Positions 1 through 7,222 of a stretch of 32,991 bases of DNA are shown piece by piece; positions within the stretch are counted from its first letter, which is position 1; each line of letters begins with the position of its first letter. The stretch spans positions 1-32,991 of the forward strand of contig JAGAYY010000006.1 of assembly GCA_017940265.1 (NCBI GenBank), in the 5' to 3' direction. Made by a program: the position numbers and the translations under genes. This DNA is from Bacilli bacterium (GTDB lineage: Bacteria; Bacillota_I; Bacilli_A; RFN20; CAG-826). Below the pieces are notes generated by a model, which did not search any database, was not told where the DNA came from, and worked only from the letters and a program-made list of their open reading frames with translations.

Positions 1-192
1 AAAGGATTATCTAATCCAAGAAGAGAATATATTCCTGTAACGGATCAGTTTTTAAATGAAGATTATATTAATTGGAATGGTAAAGCTGGTAACGTAGGGA
101 TATCGGGTAGGAACTACCCAGATGGATATATATTGGAAGATATCATTCACCAATATATAACCCAGATGCTCGGTTATTCAATTGCCGAGTAA
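1..192 (+). CDS. C-terminal fragment of an unrecognised protein (cut by window start)
   Basis: Frame 1 is open from the first base to a TAA at 190-192, giving 63 residues that contain NPRREYIPVTD and GYILEDIIHQYITQMLGYS and end in SIAE. The composition (many Asn, Tyr, Ile) looks like real coding sequence, but I do not recognise a family. There is no start because the window begins inside the frame. The last ~50 bases overlap a minus-strand frame (143-320), so one of the two is probably a remnant, or a recombination junction lies near 190. It could also be an accidental open frame. Confidence 0.35.
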   Translation, partial: KGLSNPRREYIPVTDQFLNEDYINWNGKAGNVGISGRNYPDGYILEDIIHQYITQMLGYSIAE

Positions 193-320
193 GTTCACGA
201 GTAATAACAAGGTCGTTTGTCGGTTTCACACCAATAATCGCGCCAATTGTGAGCGCAGTAAAAGCACCTGCGACAATCAGCTTACGAATAAGGTGCACCT
301 TAAAAACAGAATTTTCCATA
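143..320 (-). pseudogene. Small membrane-anchored protein start, apparently frameshifted
   Basis: On the minus strand AAAGGAG is followed 7 nt later by ATG at 320, but that frame stops after 12 codons (MENSVFKGAPYS). Removing one base from the T5A3 run at about 300-308 joins the start to an open frame that reads VHLIRKLIVAGAFTALTIGAIIG, a plausible signal anchor, and runs to TGA at 145-143. Codon use is GC-richer than the surroundings, with Arg as CGT/CGG and GCG Ala where neighbours use AGA. This could be a genuine decayed or transferred gene, a sequencing or assembly error in the homopolymer, or chance. Confidence 0.35.
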
Positions 321-480
321 TAAGGACTCCTTTATGTTATTTTAAGCACTTTTAATTTTACTCATCTCATTCGCGCATGTGCATTAAAAACTTTATTTGT
401 TTGCATATGTGCTTACATATTTTTAAAAACGACACACAAATATAGTTTTTCAATTCACATTGATAATAAGAATATAATTT
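321..480. other. Non-coding region ahead of the ABC operon leader
   Basis: About 160 bp without a credible gene. It contains two similar GCATGTGC / GCATATGTGC motifs (around 373-414) of unknown meaning, and probably the promoter of the operon. It also holds the upstream region of the minus-strand frame at 143-320. Confidence 0.4.
449..478 (+). promoter_or_regulatory. Candidate promoter of the ABC-transporter operon
   Basis: TTCAAT (449-454) and TATAAT (473-478) are separated by 18 bp. A second possibility is TTGTTG (484-489) with TAAACT (508-513), also 18 bp apart. Either would give a long 5' leader (over 200 nt) ahead of the gene at 722. The -35 matches are weak. Confidence 0.35.
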
Positions 481-576
481 TTTTGTTGCGCATTTCTTTG
501 ATAGTGCTAAACTTATAGCCAAGTAAAATTATGAAAAGAGCATTTTATTACTTTTATAGCTACTATTATCCAAGAG

Positions 577-701
577 GTAATCAATAATCTTGGCCTTTTA
601 GCTATTAAGGTGTTATTGATTACAAGGACTTAATCAATGGCACTGGTAATAAAGAAAATGAATTATTAATTGGTGCCACATAGGACACCAATTTTTTATT
701 T
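577..701 (+). promoter_or_regulatory. Leader RNA with terminator/antiterminator switch
   Basis: Four helices can be drawn. A: 577-587 with 613-623, 11 perfect bp. B: 615-622 with 631-638 (ATTGATTA/TAATCAAT), exclusive with A. C: 638-652 with 663-678, about 15 bp including three G-T pairs and one bulged A (668). D: an intrinsic terminator, 668-675 with 686-693, extended by 676-677/683-684 and followed by a T run. C and D share bases, so they are exclusive. This is the layout of a riboswitch or attenuator. The T-box core (TGGNACCGCG) is not present, and I do not recognise a known aptamer. The ligand is unknown; the regulated genes are the ABC operon starting at 722. Confidence 0.6.
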
Positions 702-721
702 CATTAAGGAGGACAAATAAA

Positions 722-1702
722 ATGAAAAAAGAAAAACTATTAACGCTCTTACCACTTATGCTTACACCATTTATGATGACAGGCTGTAACAATGACAGCA
801 CTGATATTGGTATTCTCCAATTCGGTGAATTCGCAGCCTTAGACGATGCTAGAGAAGGCTTTATTCAAGGTCTTAAAGATGCAGGCTTCGGCGATTTAAA
901 ATTTGATATTCAAAACGCTAAAGCAACCGCTGCGACAAACTCTACATTAGCCAAAGGTATGGCAAGTAAAAAGCACAAACTCAATTTAGCGATTGCTACT
1001 CCATGTGCGACAGCCTTAAAAGCAGCGCAAGAAAATATTGGTTCTACAACTCCATTATTATTCACTGCTGTTACAGATCCAGTTGGTGCGGGTTTATTAA
1101 AAGATAATAATACTCCTGAAGGTTTCGTTACTGGTACAAGCGACCTTCAACCAGAAGAAGCGTTAGGCAATCAAATTAAATTAACAAAGAAAATGATTCC
1201 AGATGCCAAAAAGTTAGGTATCTTCTACTGCGCGAATGAACAAAATTCACGTGTGCAAGCTGAAATGGCTTCAGAAGTTGCAAAAGCGGAAGGCTTGGAA
1301 GTTGTTACTAAAACATGTGTTGATCAATTTACCATTAAAACAAATATCGCTGAATTAGCCGCGGAAGTTGATGCTATTTGGATTCCAACTGATAACACAG
1401 TCGCTAGTAATATGGCAAAAGTCAAAGACGGCTTAGGACAAAATAAAACATTAGTCATCGTCGGTGAAGAAGGTATGCTTGATGGTGGCCAAGTAACCGT
1501 TTCTATCTCCTACTATGATTTAGGTGTTAAGACTGCCGAATTAGCGGCTAAAATCTTAAAAGGTACCGCTGTTAAAGATGTTCCTGTCTTCTTCAACACT
1601 GCAGATACATGTTCTTACACATTTAATAAAGCAAATTTAGAAGCCGCTGGTTTCAAAGCAGAAGATTTACCATCCGAATTCCCATGGAAAGAAGCTAAAT
1701 AA
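722..1702 (+). CDS. ABC transporter substrate-binding lipoprotein (COG2984/TrpX-like)
   Basis: This is the extracytoplasmic solute receptor of an ABC importer. A lipoprotein signal peptide ends in the lipobox MTGC (residues 19-22), so the mature protein starts at Cys22 and is anchored to the outer face of the membrane. The rest fits the ABC_sub_bind family: the stretches IGILQFGEFAALDDAREGF, IATPCATALKAAQ and LLFTAVTDPVGAGLL line the usual two-lobed periplasmic-binding fold. Length (326 aa) is normal. The start has AAGGAGG 9 nt upstream. Permease and ATPase genes follow at once (2-nt gaps). Family members have been linked to tryptophan and other amino acids; the substrate here is not shown by the sequence. 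A switching leader lies upstream. Confidence 0.85.
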   Translation: MKKEKLLTLLPLMLTPFMMTGCNNDSTDIGILQFGEFAALDDAREGFIQGLKDAGFGDLKFDIQNAKATAATNSTLAKGMASKKHKLNLAIATPCATALKAAQENIGSTTPLLFTAVTDPVGAGLLKDNNTPEGFVTGTSDLQPEEALGNQIKLTKKMIPDAKKLGIFYCANEQNSRVQAEMASEVAKAEGLEVVTKTCVDQFTIKTNIAELAAEVDAIWIPTDNTVASNMAKVKDGLGQNKTLVIVGEEGMLDGGQVTVSISYYDLGVKTAELAAKILKGTAVKDVPVFFNTADTCSYTFNKANLEAAGFKAEDLPSEFPWKEAK

Positions 1703-1704
1703 AC

Positions 1705-2631
1705 ATGGATATTACTGAGCTAATACGTTTGACATTAAGCATGGGTCTTCCATGCTGTCTATTGGCCCTTGGTGTATTCTTAACATTCAGGATACTCGAT
1801 TTCGCTGATATGACCGCTGAAGGAAGTTTATTAATCGGTGGGGCAGCTTGTGCCTTAATGATTACTAAAAACGTTCCTCCACTTATTGCGACATTCATCG
1901 GTATGCTTGCCGGTGGTGTGTGTGGTTTTATCACTGGATTCCTAAATCGAGTGCTTAAAATACCTAAGCTATTAAGTGGTATTATCACCATGACCGCTTC
2001 TGGTTCTATTGCCTTATTATTATTTGGCATAGCCAATGGTAGAATCTTTGCTTCAGAGATTAACGGCATTGATAACTCTAAAACAATCTTTGGTTTCTTA
2101 GATCCAAAGATATTCCATGGTTGGCAACAAGTAATGGTAGTCGCGGTTATCGTCGCTATTGTCTTAGCGGTCGCCTATTTCTTCTTTGGTACTGAATATG
2201 GTATGGCCATACGTGCTACTGGTATCAATGAGAAAATGGCTAAATCACAAGGCATTAATACCACAGTTACCACAATTATATGCGTTTCCATTAGTAACGC
2301 TCTTATCGGCCTTGCCGGCGCTCTTATTGCCCAAATCGATAGTGGTATGAATGCTCAAGGCGCCACTGGTTATCTTGTTGTCGGTTTAGCAAGTATTCTT
2401 ATCGGTGAAACCTTATTTGGTAAGAGATCATTTAAAAACTCTCTTATATCCATTAGTTTAGGTTCAATACTATATTTCGCTATCATCATGCTTGCGACCC
2501 AAGTATTCAAGATGCCAACAGACTTAACTAAATTATTATATGCTATCTTAATTGCTTTAGCGCTTTGCTTACCAATGATAAAGCAAGCAATATTAAAACT
2601 GTTCGCCAAAAAGAAAAAGGAGGCTGAATAA
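1705..2631 (+). CDS. ABC transporter permease (COG4120/TrpY-like)
   Basis: This 308-aa polytopic membrane protein is of the BPD_transp_2 (LivH-like) class, with about eight hydrophobic segments and a basic C-terminal tail (KLFAKKKKEAE). The segment FFGTEYGMAIRATGINEKMAKSQGIN is the cytoplasmic coupling loop (EAA-like) that contacts the ATPase. Its start codon lies 2 nt after the TAA of the receptor gene and has no clear SD, so translation is probably coupled. It should form the membrane channel with the receptor (722) and ATPase (2634). The order receptor-permease-ATPase is typical of this transporter type. Confidence 0.85.
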   Translation: MDITELIRLTLSMGLPCCLLALGVFLTFRILDFADMTAEGSLLIGGAACALMITKNVPPLIATFIGMLAGGVCGFITGFLNRVLKIPKLLSGIITMTASGSIALLLFGIANGRIFASEINGIDNSKTIFGFLDPKIFHGWQQVMVVAVIVAIVLAVAYFFFGTEYGMAIRATGINEKMAKSQGINTTVTTIICVSISNALIGLAGALIAQIDSGMNAQGATGYLVVGLASILIGETLFGKRSFKNSLISISLGSILYFAIIMLATQVFKMPTDLTKLLYAILIALALCLPMIKQAILKLFAKKKKEAE

Positions 2632-2633
2632 CT

Positions 2634-3647
2634 ATGTTAGAGTTAAGAAACGTTACTAAAACATTCAACCTCACTGGTAATAAAGAAGACTTACGAGTGG
2701 CCTTAGACCATGTTAATTTACAAATCGAAAGTGGTGAATTCGTCACCATCATCGGTAGTAATGGTTCTGGTAAAAGTACCACGATGAATATCCTCACTGG
2801 TGTTCTTAAACCAGATTCAGGACAAGTCTTATTAAATAATGTTGATATCACTAAGATGGATGAACATCAACGTGCAGCCTATTTCGGTCACGTTTTCCAA
2901 GATCCAATGATGGGTACATGTGGTGAAATGTCCGTTATTGAAAACTTAGAAATCGCCTATAGACGTGGTAGAAAACATTCTCCATTCTTATGGGGCTTTA
3001 GAAAATCTCATAAAAAAGAATTCATTCGTGAATTAAAAAGATTTGATTTAGGTCTAGAAGATAGACTTAATCAAAAAGTTGGTGTTATGAGTGGTGGTCA
3101 AAGACAAGCTTTAACTTTGTTAATGGCCACAATGCGTAATAAACCAACACATAAAACAGTTAAGAAAGACTACATCACATTCTGTGAAAAAGACCATGAA
3201 GTCGCTAGAAAAGAATTTGAAAGCGTCTATAAACCAGCGCTCGCGGAATATAAAGCTAATAAGTCCTCTATTAGAAAAGATAAATCCTTATCCTTTAAAG
3301 AAAAACGCGACGCACTAGCAAAAGCTTATGATGAATTTGATAAAAAGATTCGTCAATTTGACTTAACAAAACAAATTCTTTTATTAGATGAGCATACTGC
3401 TGCTCTTGATCCAAAGACAGCGAAAAAGGTTTTGGAATTAACAGATAAAATCGTTAAAGAAAACCAAATGACAACATTAATGATTACCCACAACATGAAA
3501 GATGCTCTAACATATGGCAATAGACTAATCATGTTCCACACTGGCCATATCATTTTTGACGTCAGAGGCGAAGAAAAAACAAAACTCACCGTTGAAGATT
3601 TATTAAAAAAATTCGATGAAGCGGACCAAAAAGCGATAGAAATGTAA
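2634..3647 (+). CDS. ABC transporter ATPase (COG1101/TrpZ-like) with an internal insertion
   Basis: This is the nucleotide-binding subunit of the importer. Walker A is GSNGSGKST (41-49), the Q-loop Gln is residue 89, the signature is MSGGQ (152-156), Walker B plus catalytic Glu is ILLLDEH (248-254), and the switch His is in MITH (286). Between the signature helix and Walker B lies an extra, highly charged, Lys/Glu-rich stretch (about residues 168-246, bases 3135-3371) that looks helical or coiled-coil. Family members I know go from LLMAT almost directly to the Walker B strand and are about 260 aa long, against 337 here. The frame is intact through the insertion and codon use does not change. 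SD AAGGAGG lies 10 nt before the ATG. Confidence 0.85.
   Translation: MLELRNVTKTFNLTGNKEDLRVALDHVNLQIESGEFVTIIGSNGSGKSTTMNILTGVLKPDSGQVLLNNVDITKMDEHQRAAYFGHVFQDPMMGTCGEMSVIENLEIAYRRGRKHSPFLWGFRKSHKKEFIRELKRFDLGLEDRLNQKVGVMSGGQRQALTLLMATMRNKPTHKTVKKDYITFCEKDHEVARKEFESVYKPALAEYKANKSSIRKDKSLSFKEKRDALAKAYDEFDKKIRQFDLTKQILLLDEHTAALDPKTAKKVLELTDKIVKENQMTTLMITHNMKDALTYGNRLIMFHTGHIIFDVRGEEKTKLTVEDLLKKFDEADQKAIEM
3135..3371 (+). other. Charged insertion inside the ATPase domain
   Basis: This is the segment of the ATPase gene that encodes about residues 168-246. It is rich in Lys, Glu and Asp with regular Leu/Phe/Tyr spacing (for example FKEKRDALAKAYDEFDKKI). It separates the ABC signature from Walker B in the primary sequence. 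Boundaries are estimated from where the usual family sequence would resume. Confidence 0.6.
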
Positions 3648-3686
3648 TATAAACCACGTTACACGTGTATCATTTTTCTCGTAATG

Positions 3687-3714
3687 TAGACATTAAGAAT
3701 ATTTTTGATAAAAT
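3687..3714 (+). promoter_or_regulatory. Promoter of the degV-family gene
   Basis: TAGACA (3687-3692) and TAAAAT (3709-3714) are 16 bp apart. The ATG at 3724 is only 9 nt beyond the -10 box and has no SD, so the mRNA would have a leader of about 2-3 nt or none. Confidence 0.5.
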
Positions 3715-3723
3715 ATAGGCGTT

Positions 3724-4578
3724 ATGAAAATTGCTATATCTGTCGAATCTACTGTCGACCTCTCTAAAGAATTAATTAAACAATACAATCTTGAAATGAT
3801 TCCATTCACTGTCTTATTAGGCGAAACAGCCTATAAAGATGGCGATATCACATCTCAAGACATCTTTGACTTCGTCGCCAAAGAAAAGATCTTACCAAGG
3901 ACAAGCGCTATTAATGATTTCCAATATCGTGAGTATTTCGATAATTTAAAGGCTAAAGGATATGATGCTATTATCCATATCTCATTAAGTTCTGAAATCT
4001 CATCATCATTCTCACACGCTGAACTAGCCGCTACTAAATACGATAACGTTTACGTCATTGACTCAAGAAGCTTATCTACTGGTATTGCCTTACTTGCCAT
4101 CTATGCTTGCAAGTTAAGAGATAAAGGCTATAAACCACAAGAAATTGTGGAGAAAGTTAAGGCCCGTATCCCTTATGTTCAAGCAAGCTTTGTTATTCAA
4201 ACCCTTGAATACTTACATAAAGGTGGTAGATGTTCTGGCTTATTACGCTTTGGCGCTACAATCTTAAGAATCAAACCACAAATCATCGTTAGTGATGGTA
4301 AAATGGCACCTGCTAAAAAGTACATCGGCCGTAAAACTCAAGTTATCAATGGCTATTGTAAAGACACCTTAGAACAATTTGCTAATCCTGACTTATCAGT
4401 GGCGTTTGTGACTCATACACAAGCGACACCTGAAATGGTCGCTGTGGCGATTGACGCTCTTAAGGAAAGAGGATTTAAAACCATCTATGAAACAAATGCC
4501 GGTGCAACAATCACCAGCCACTGTGGTCCACAAACATTAGGTATCCTCTTCATCAATGATGGAGGAACAGAAGACTAA
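3724..4578 (+). CDS. DegV family fatty-acid-binding protein
   Basis: DegV/FakB-type proteins bind a fatty acid and, in characterised systems, present it to the FakA kinase for phosphorylation and use in phospholipid synthesis. The family hallmarks are visible: a start like KIAISVESTVDLSKEL, then LPRTSAIND (residues 59-67; family TSQPS-like loop), ISLSSEISSSFSHAELAA, and VYVIDSRSLSTG, the region that holds the lipid carboxylate in the family. The length of 284 aa is normal. The gene stands alone between its own promoter and a bidirectional terminator at 4581. No fakA is visible in the window, so the kinase partner, if any, is elsewhere. Confidence 0.85.
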   Translation: MKIAISVESTVDLSKELIKQYNLEMIPFTVLLGETAYKDGDITSQDIFDFVAKEKILPRTSAINDFQYREYFDNLKAKGYDAIIHISLSSEISSSFSHAELAATKYDNVYVIDSRSLSTGIALLAIYACKLRDKGYKPQEIVEKVKARIPYVQASFVIQTLEYLHKGGRCSGLLRFGATILRIKPQIIVSDGKMAPAKKYIGRKTQVINGYCKDTLEQFANPDLSVAFVTHTQATPEMVAVAIDALKERGFKTIYETNAGATITSHCGPQTLGILFINDGGTED

Positions 4579-4580
4579 GA

Positions 4581-4610
4581 AAAAACTGGTTCAAAGCCAG
4601 TTTTTCTTTT
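4581..4610. terminator. Bidirectional intrinsic terminator
   Basis: AAAAACTGG (581-589 of this kilobase) pairs with CCAGTTTTT (597-605) around a 7-nt loop, followed by TTTTC on the plus strand and preceded by A-rich sequence that serves the minus strand. It separates the convergent degV-like gene and XRE regulator gene. Confidence 0.8.
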
Positions 4611-5229
4611 ATTTCTTTCTATTTCTTCTAAATAGATACCAAATGATTTCTAATACTTCTAATGGGATAGCCACAATGAACAATAATGGAAGTGGTAAGT
4701 TCATAACCACTAAGAATGTTAAGAAGAGAGATAACGCCGCAGTCCAGATAATAATGGAAGTAGCAATCATTCTTAAGAATCTATTGTGATAGATGAATTC
4801 CCAAACGAGAAGAATAATACCAGTTGTTAATGTGCCATATATGAATGTTAACCAAGATTCAAATGGTGCATCTGGAGCGAATCTACTTAATAAAGTATTT
4901 AATAAGAAGAATGTAAGAACAGTCACTAACCAGTTAATACCAATGGATAATAACTTTAAGTATGTTTGTTTTCTTTTCTTATTTTGACTAACCTTAACGG
5001 CTTTATGTTCACTTTGATAGAAGTCATCAACAGTGATGCCATAGAAATCCGCGAGTGATTTCAAAACAAAAATATCAGGGAAGCCTTCTCCTCTTTCCCA
5101 TTTAGAAACAGACTTATCGGAATAATTAAATTTATCCGCGAGCTCTAATTGGGTGAGACCGCTGGCCTTACGATAGTAAGCGAGATTTTTCGCTAATAGT
5201 TCTTGTTGGTTAGTAATATCGTTTTCCAT
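4609..5229 (-). CDS. Membrane-anchored XRE-family transcriptional regulator
   Basis: The N-terminal 65 residues form a Cro/C1-type helix-turn-helix (LAKNLAYYRKASGLTQLELADKF, then SDKSVSKWERGEGFPDIFVLKSLADFYGITVDDF). After a basic linker (KKRKQTYLK) come about four hydrophobic segments (roughly residues 95-200) and a basic end, RRNRKK. DNA-binding heads fused to membrane segments are common in Bacillota, but the signal and targets are unknown. It is a single gene. Its promoter is TTGCCT (5270-5265) with TAAAAT (5247-5242), 17 bp apart; the ATG is 12 nt from the -10 box with no SD. Confidence 0.85.
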   Translation of the reverse strand: MENDITNQQELLAKNLAYYRKASGLTQLELADKFNYSDKSVSKWERGEGFPDIFVLKSLADFYGITVDDFYQSEHKAVKVSQNKKRKQTYLKLLSIGINWLVTVLTFFLLNTLLSRFAPDAPFESWLTFIYGTLTTGIILLVWEFIYHNRFLRMIATSIIIWTAALSLFLTFLVVMNLPLPLLFIVAIPLEVLEIIWYLFRRNRKK

Positions 5230-5241
5230 AAACCGTTAATG

Positions 5242-5270
5242 ATTTTATTAAATATTTGTCTAAAAGGCAA
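5242..5270 (-). promoter_or_regulatory. Promoter of the XRE regulator gene
   Basis: On the minus strand TTGCCT (5270-5265) and TAAAAT (5247-5242) are separated by 17 bp. The leader would be about 5 nt, without SD. Confidence 0.5.
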
Positions 5271-5296
5271 ATAGTAGGGGCAAAAGTGTTTTCAAA

Positions 5297-6460
5297 TTAC
5301 TCTTTTTGTTTCAAGAATTGCTTGAGGAAGAGAATAGTTCTGCGGTTAATAACTGACATAGAATAAAGCTTATTGACATCAGCGTTAGCCTTCTTAATCA
5401 TTTCCGCTCTATTTTCTTTGCTCAAAGAAAGACCGGCCTTAAGACCTTTTAATAAGTCATAGATTTCACAATCCTCAACCCAAATAGCGTCATCTTTAAA
5501 TGACTTCATAAATTGACGGTTTCTAACGGAAACCACAATTGAATTGCTATTGAAGTAATCCACTAAGTTAGCGGGAACATAATATCTATCAAAGTCTTCA
5601 GTAAATGGTAACGGATTAACATTTAATAAAGAGTGACTTGCTAATGAAATTACTTCATCGCTTGGAATGTTTCCAAGATTGATAACGTTTTGATTGCCAT
5701 GGATGACTTTAATAAGTGTCTCGTTATCTGGATAATAACCAGAAATGATTAATTTAAGTTTCGGATTGTCTAATTCTCTAAAGGCTAAAATGAGGTGCAC
5801 GATACCGTGGTTTGGATCAAGTGAACCATTAAAGAATATATAATCACCATATTCGTTATCTTTGTTCTTAACAACAACATCATCCAAGATGCCTTCAAAA
5901 GTCATATAGGCACGATTGTATTTGTTATACAAAGTATTTAATCCAGGTGTTAACGCAATATAGCCAGATAAGTCTTCTGCGAGGCTTAATATCGAAGTAG
6001 CATAGCTTTTACCAGTGTTATGGATACTACTTGGTGTGTTATTACAAACACCGATAATTGGAAGATTATACTTTTTAGCGAACTTCGTAGAATTTCTTAA
6101 GACGTTTGGATTAAGTGTATCAGTAATGATGATGCAGTCTTTAAGATTCATTTTGTTTAAGATTTTATTGCACTGTTTTGTGACTGTTGAATAACGTAAA
6201 AGTTTATTTCTTTTGATTTCCAAATAGTGCCAAGTAATTTTGCCTTCTTGTTTAGTTTCAGCATCTAGTTTTTTAAGCTTGCAATATCTTCTAGAAAAAG
6301 GACGCATTGAGAAGACTTCCACTTCGTGAGTCAACGCTAAAGAACGGATAAAACGATTATGAAGATTTTGAATAGACGCATTTAAAGAAGAGTCCCACAT
6401 CTTAGAGAAGGACACATAGTCTTCTTTTTTACACGCTGTTGTGAAATAGATAATTCTCAT
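5297..6460 (-). CDS. Glycosyltransferase, GT-B type (GT4-like)
   Basis: This 387-aa protein probably transfers sugar from a nucleotide donor, perhaps to a cell-surface glycan. The N-terminal half (MRIIYFTTACKKEDYVSF...) is the acceptor-side Rossmann domain. The C-terminal half has the donor-side pattern: YIFFNGSLDPNHGIVHLILAF, KLKLIISGYYPDNETL, VINLGNIPSDEVISLASHSLLNVNPLPF and then NLVDYFNSNSIVV, the usual site of the donor-binding loop. The classical EX7E is not obvious, so the donor and linkage are unknown. It is a single gene with no neighbouring polysaccharide genes. A hairpin sits at the predicted 5' end of its mRNA (6472-6490), and no SD is visible. Confidence 0.7.
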   Translation of the reverse strand: MRIIYFTTACKKEDYVSFSKMWDSSLNASIQNLHNRFIRSLALTHEVEVFSMRPFSRRYCKLKKLDAETKQEGKITWHYLEIKRNKLLRYSTVTKQCNKILNKMNLKDCIIITDTLNPNVLRNSTKFAKKYNLPIIGVCNNTPSSIHNTGKSYATSILSLAEDLSGYIALTPGLNTLYNKYNRAYMTFEGILDDVVVKNKDNEYGDYIFFNGSLDPNHGIVHLILAFRELDNPKLKLIISGYYPDNETLIKVIHGNQNVINLGNIPSDEVISLASHSLLNVNPLPFTEDFDRYYVPANLVDYFNSNSIVVSVRNRQFMKSFKDDAIWVEDCEIYDLLKGLKAGLSLSKENRAEMIKKANADVNKLYSMSVINRRTILFLKQFLKQKE

Positions 6461-6471
6461 ATATCGTTATC

Positions 6472-6503
6472 TGTTTGGCACCGCCAAACACGCCTACATT
6501 ATA
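6472..6503 (-). promoter_or_regulatory. Promoter -10 and 5'-terminal hairpin of the glycosyltransferase mRNA
   Basis: TATAAT on the minus strand (6503-6498) places the transcription start near 6491. The next bases form an 8-bp hairpin, TGTTTGGC/GCCAAACA (472-479 with 483-490 of this kilobase), loop 3 nt, which would cap the very 5' end of the transcript. It could stabilise the mRNA, or the dyad could be an operator. Confidence 0.5.
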
Positions 6504-6535
6504 GTGTTTTATCTTCCAAAATCATATAGTAATGT

Positions 6536-6541
6536 TAAAAT
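6536..6541 (+). promoter_or_regulatory. -10 box of ung, leaderless layout
   Basis: TAAAAT ends 6 nt before the ATG of ung and there is no SD. The -35 is weak (TCTTCC, 18 bp upstream). Transcription would start at about the A of the ATG. Confidence 0.5.
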
Positions 6542-6547
6542 TGAAGC

Positions 6548-7222
6548 ATGGAAAAAGCACCTAAAACATGGAATGAGTTTTTTAAAAAACTCCAAAACGA
6601 AGAATTCTGTTTAAAACTCAACGACTTTCTTAACAAAGAATATCGTGATTATACCTGCTACCCACCAAGGGAGTTATTATTTAATGCTTTTAGATTAACT
6701 CCATTAGATAAAGTTAAAGTCGTAATAGTGGGTCAAGATCCTTATCATGAACCAGGTCAAGCGATGGGCTTATCCTTTTCTGTGCCTAAAGGAATTAAGG
6801 TTCCTCCATCATTAGTGAACATTTATAAAGAGATTGCTCAAGAGTATAATTGCAAGATGGATTTCTCATCTGGTGACTTAACCTATTTAGCAAAACAAGG
6901 AGTACTTCTATTAAACTCCATTCTTTCCGTTAGAGCACATCAAGCGATGAGCCATAACACAAACGAATATAAGATGTTTTTAGTTAGAGTTTTAGAAGTC
7001 TTAGATAAACAAACCACCCCAATAGTTTTCTTATTGTGGGGTGGTCCTGCGAGAAAATTAAAGGGCTATTTGCATAACCCTTCACATTTGATATTAGAAT
7101 GCATCCACCCATCGCCTCTTGCGGCAAATCATGGGGGATGGTTCGGAAATAATCACTTCAAAGAGGCGAATAGGTATCTTAGGGAGCACGGCCTCAGCGA
7201 AATAAATTGGTTAAATAATTGA
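6548..7222 (+). CDS. ung: Uracil-DNA glycosylase, family 1
   Basis: It removes uracil from DNA as the first step of base-excision repair. The water-activating motif GQDPYH (62-67, catalytic Asp64) is present, as are AMGLSFSVP (uracil pocket), LLLNSILSVR, and the leucine-loop motif HPSPLAAN (187-194, catalytic His187). The length of 224 aa matches the family. It is a single gene with a leaderless-type promoter. Its last 12 bases overlap the convergent thiamine-transporter gene, so the two transcripts are antisense at their 3' ends. The stop is TGA, which shows that this genome uses the standard code. Confidence 0.95.
   Translation: MEKAPKTWNEFFKKLQNEEFCLKLNDFLNKEYRDYTCYPPRELLFNAFRLTPLDKVKVVIVGQDPYHEPGQAMGLSFSVPKGIKVPPSLVNIYKEIAQEYNCKMDFSSGDLTYLAKQGVLLLNSILSVRAHQAMSHNTNEYKMFLVRVLEVLDKQTTPIVFLLWGGPARKLKGYLHNPSHLILECIHPSPLAANHGGWFGNNHFKEANRYLREHGLSEINWLNN

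Noticed and set aside
638..652. T-box antiterminator resemblance (TGGCAC in the ABC leader)
   Set aside because: Only TGGNAC matches; the rest of the core (CGCG) is missing and the segment can pair fully, without the bulge that binds the tRNA end.
4556..4987. Plus-strand reading frames opposite the XRE regulator
   Set aside because: They are antisense to a clear HTH-membrane gene and start inside the degV-like gene end or the terminator; no SD.
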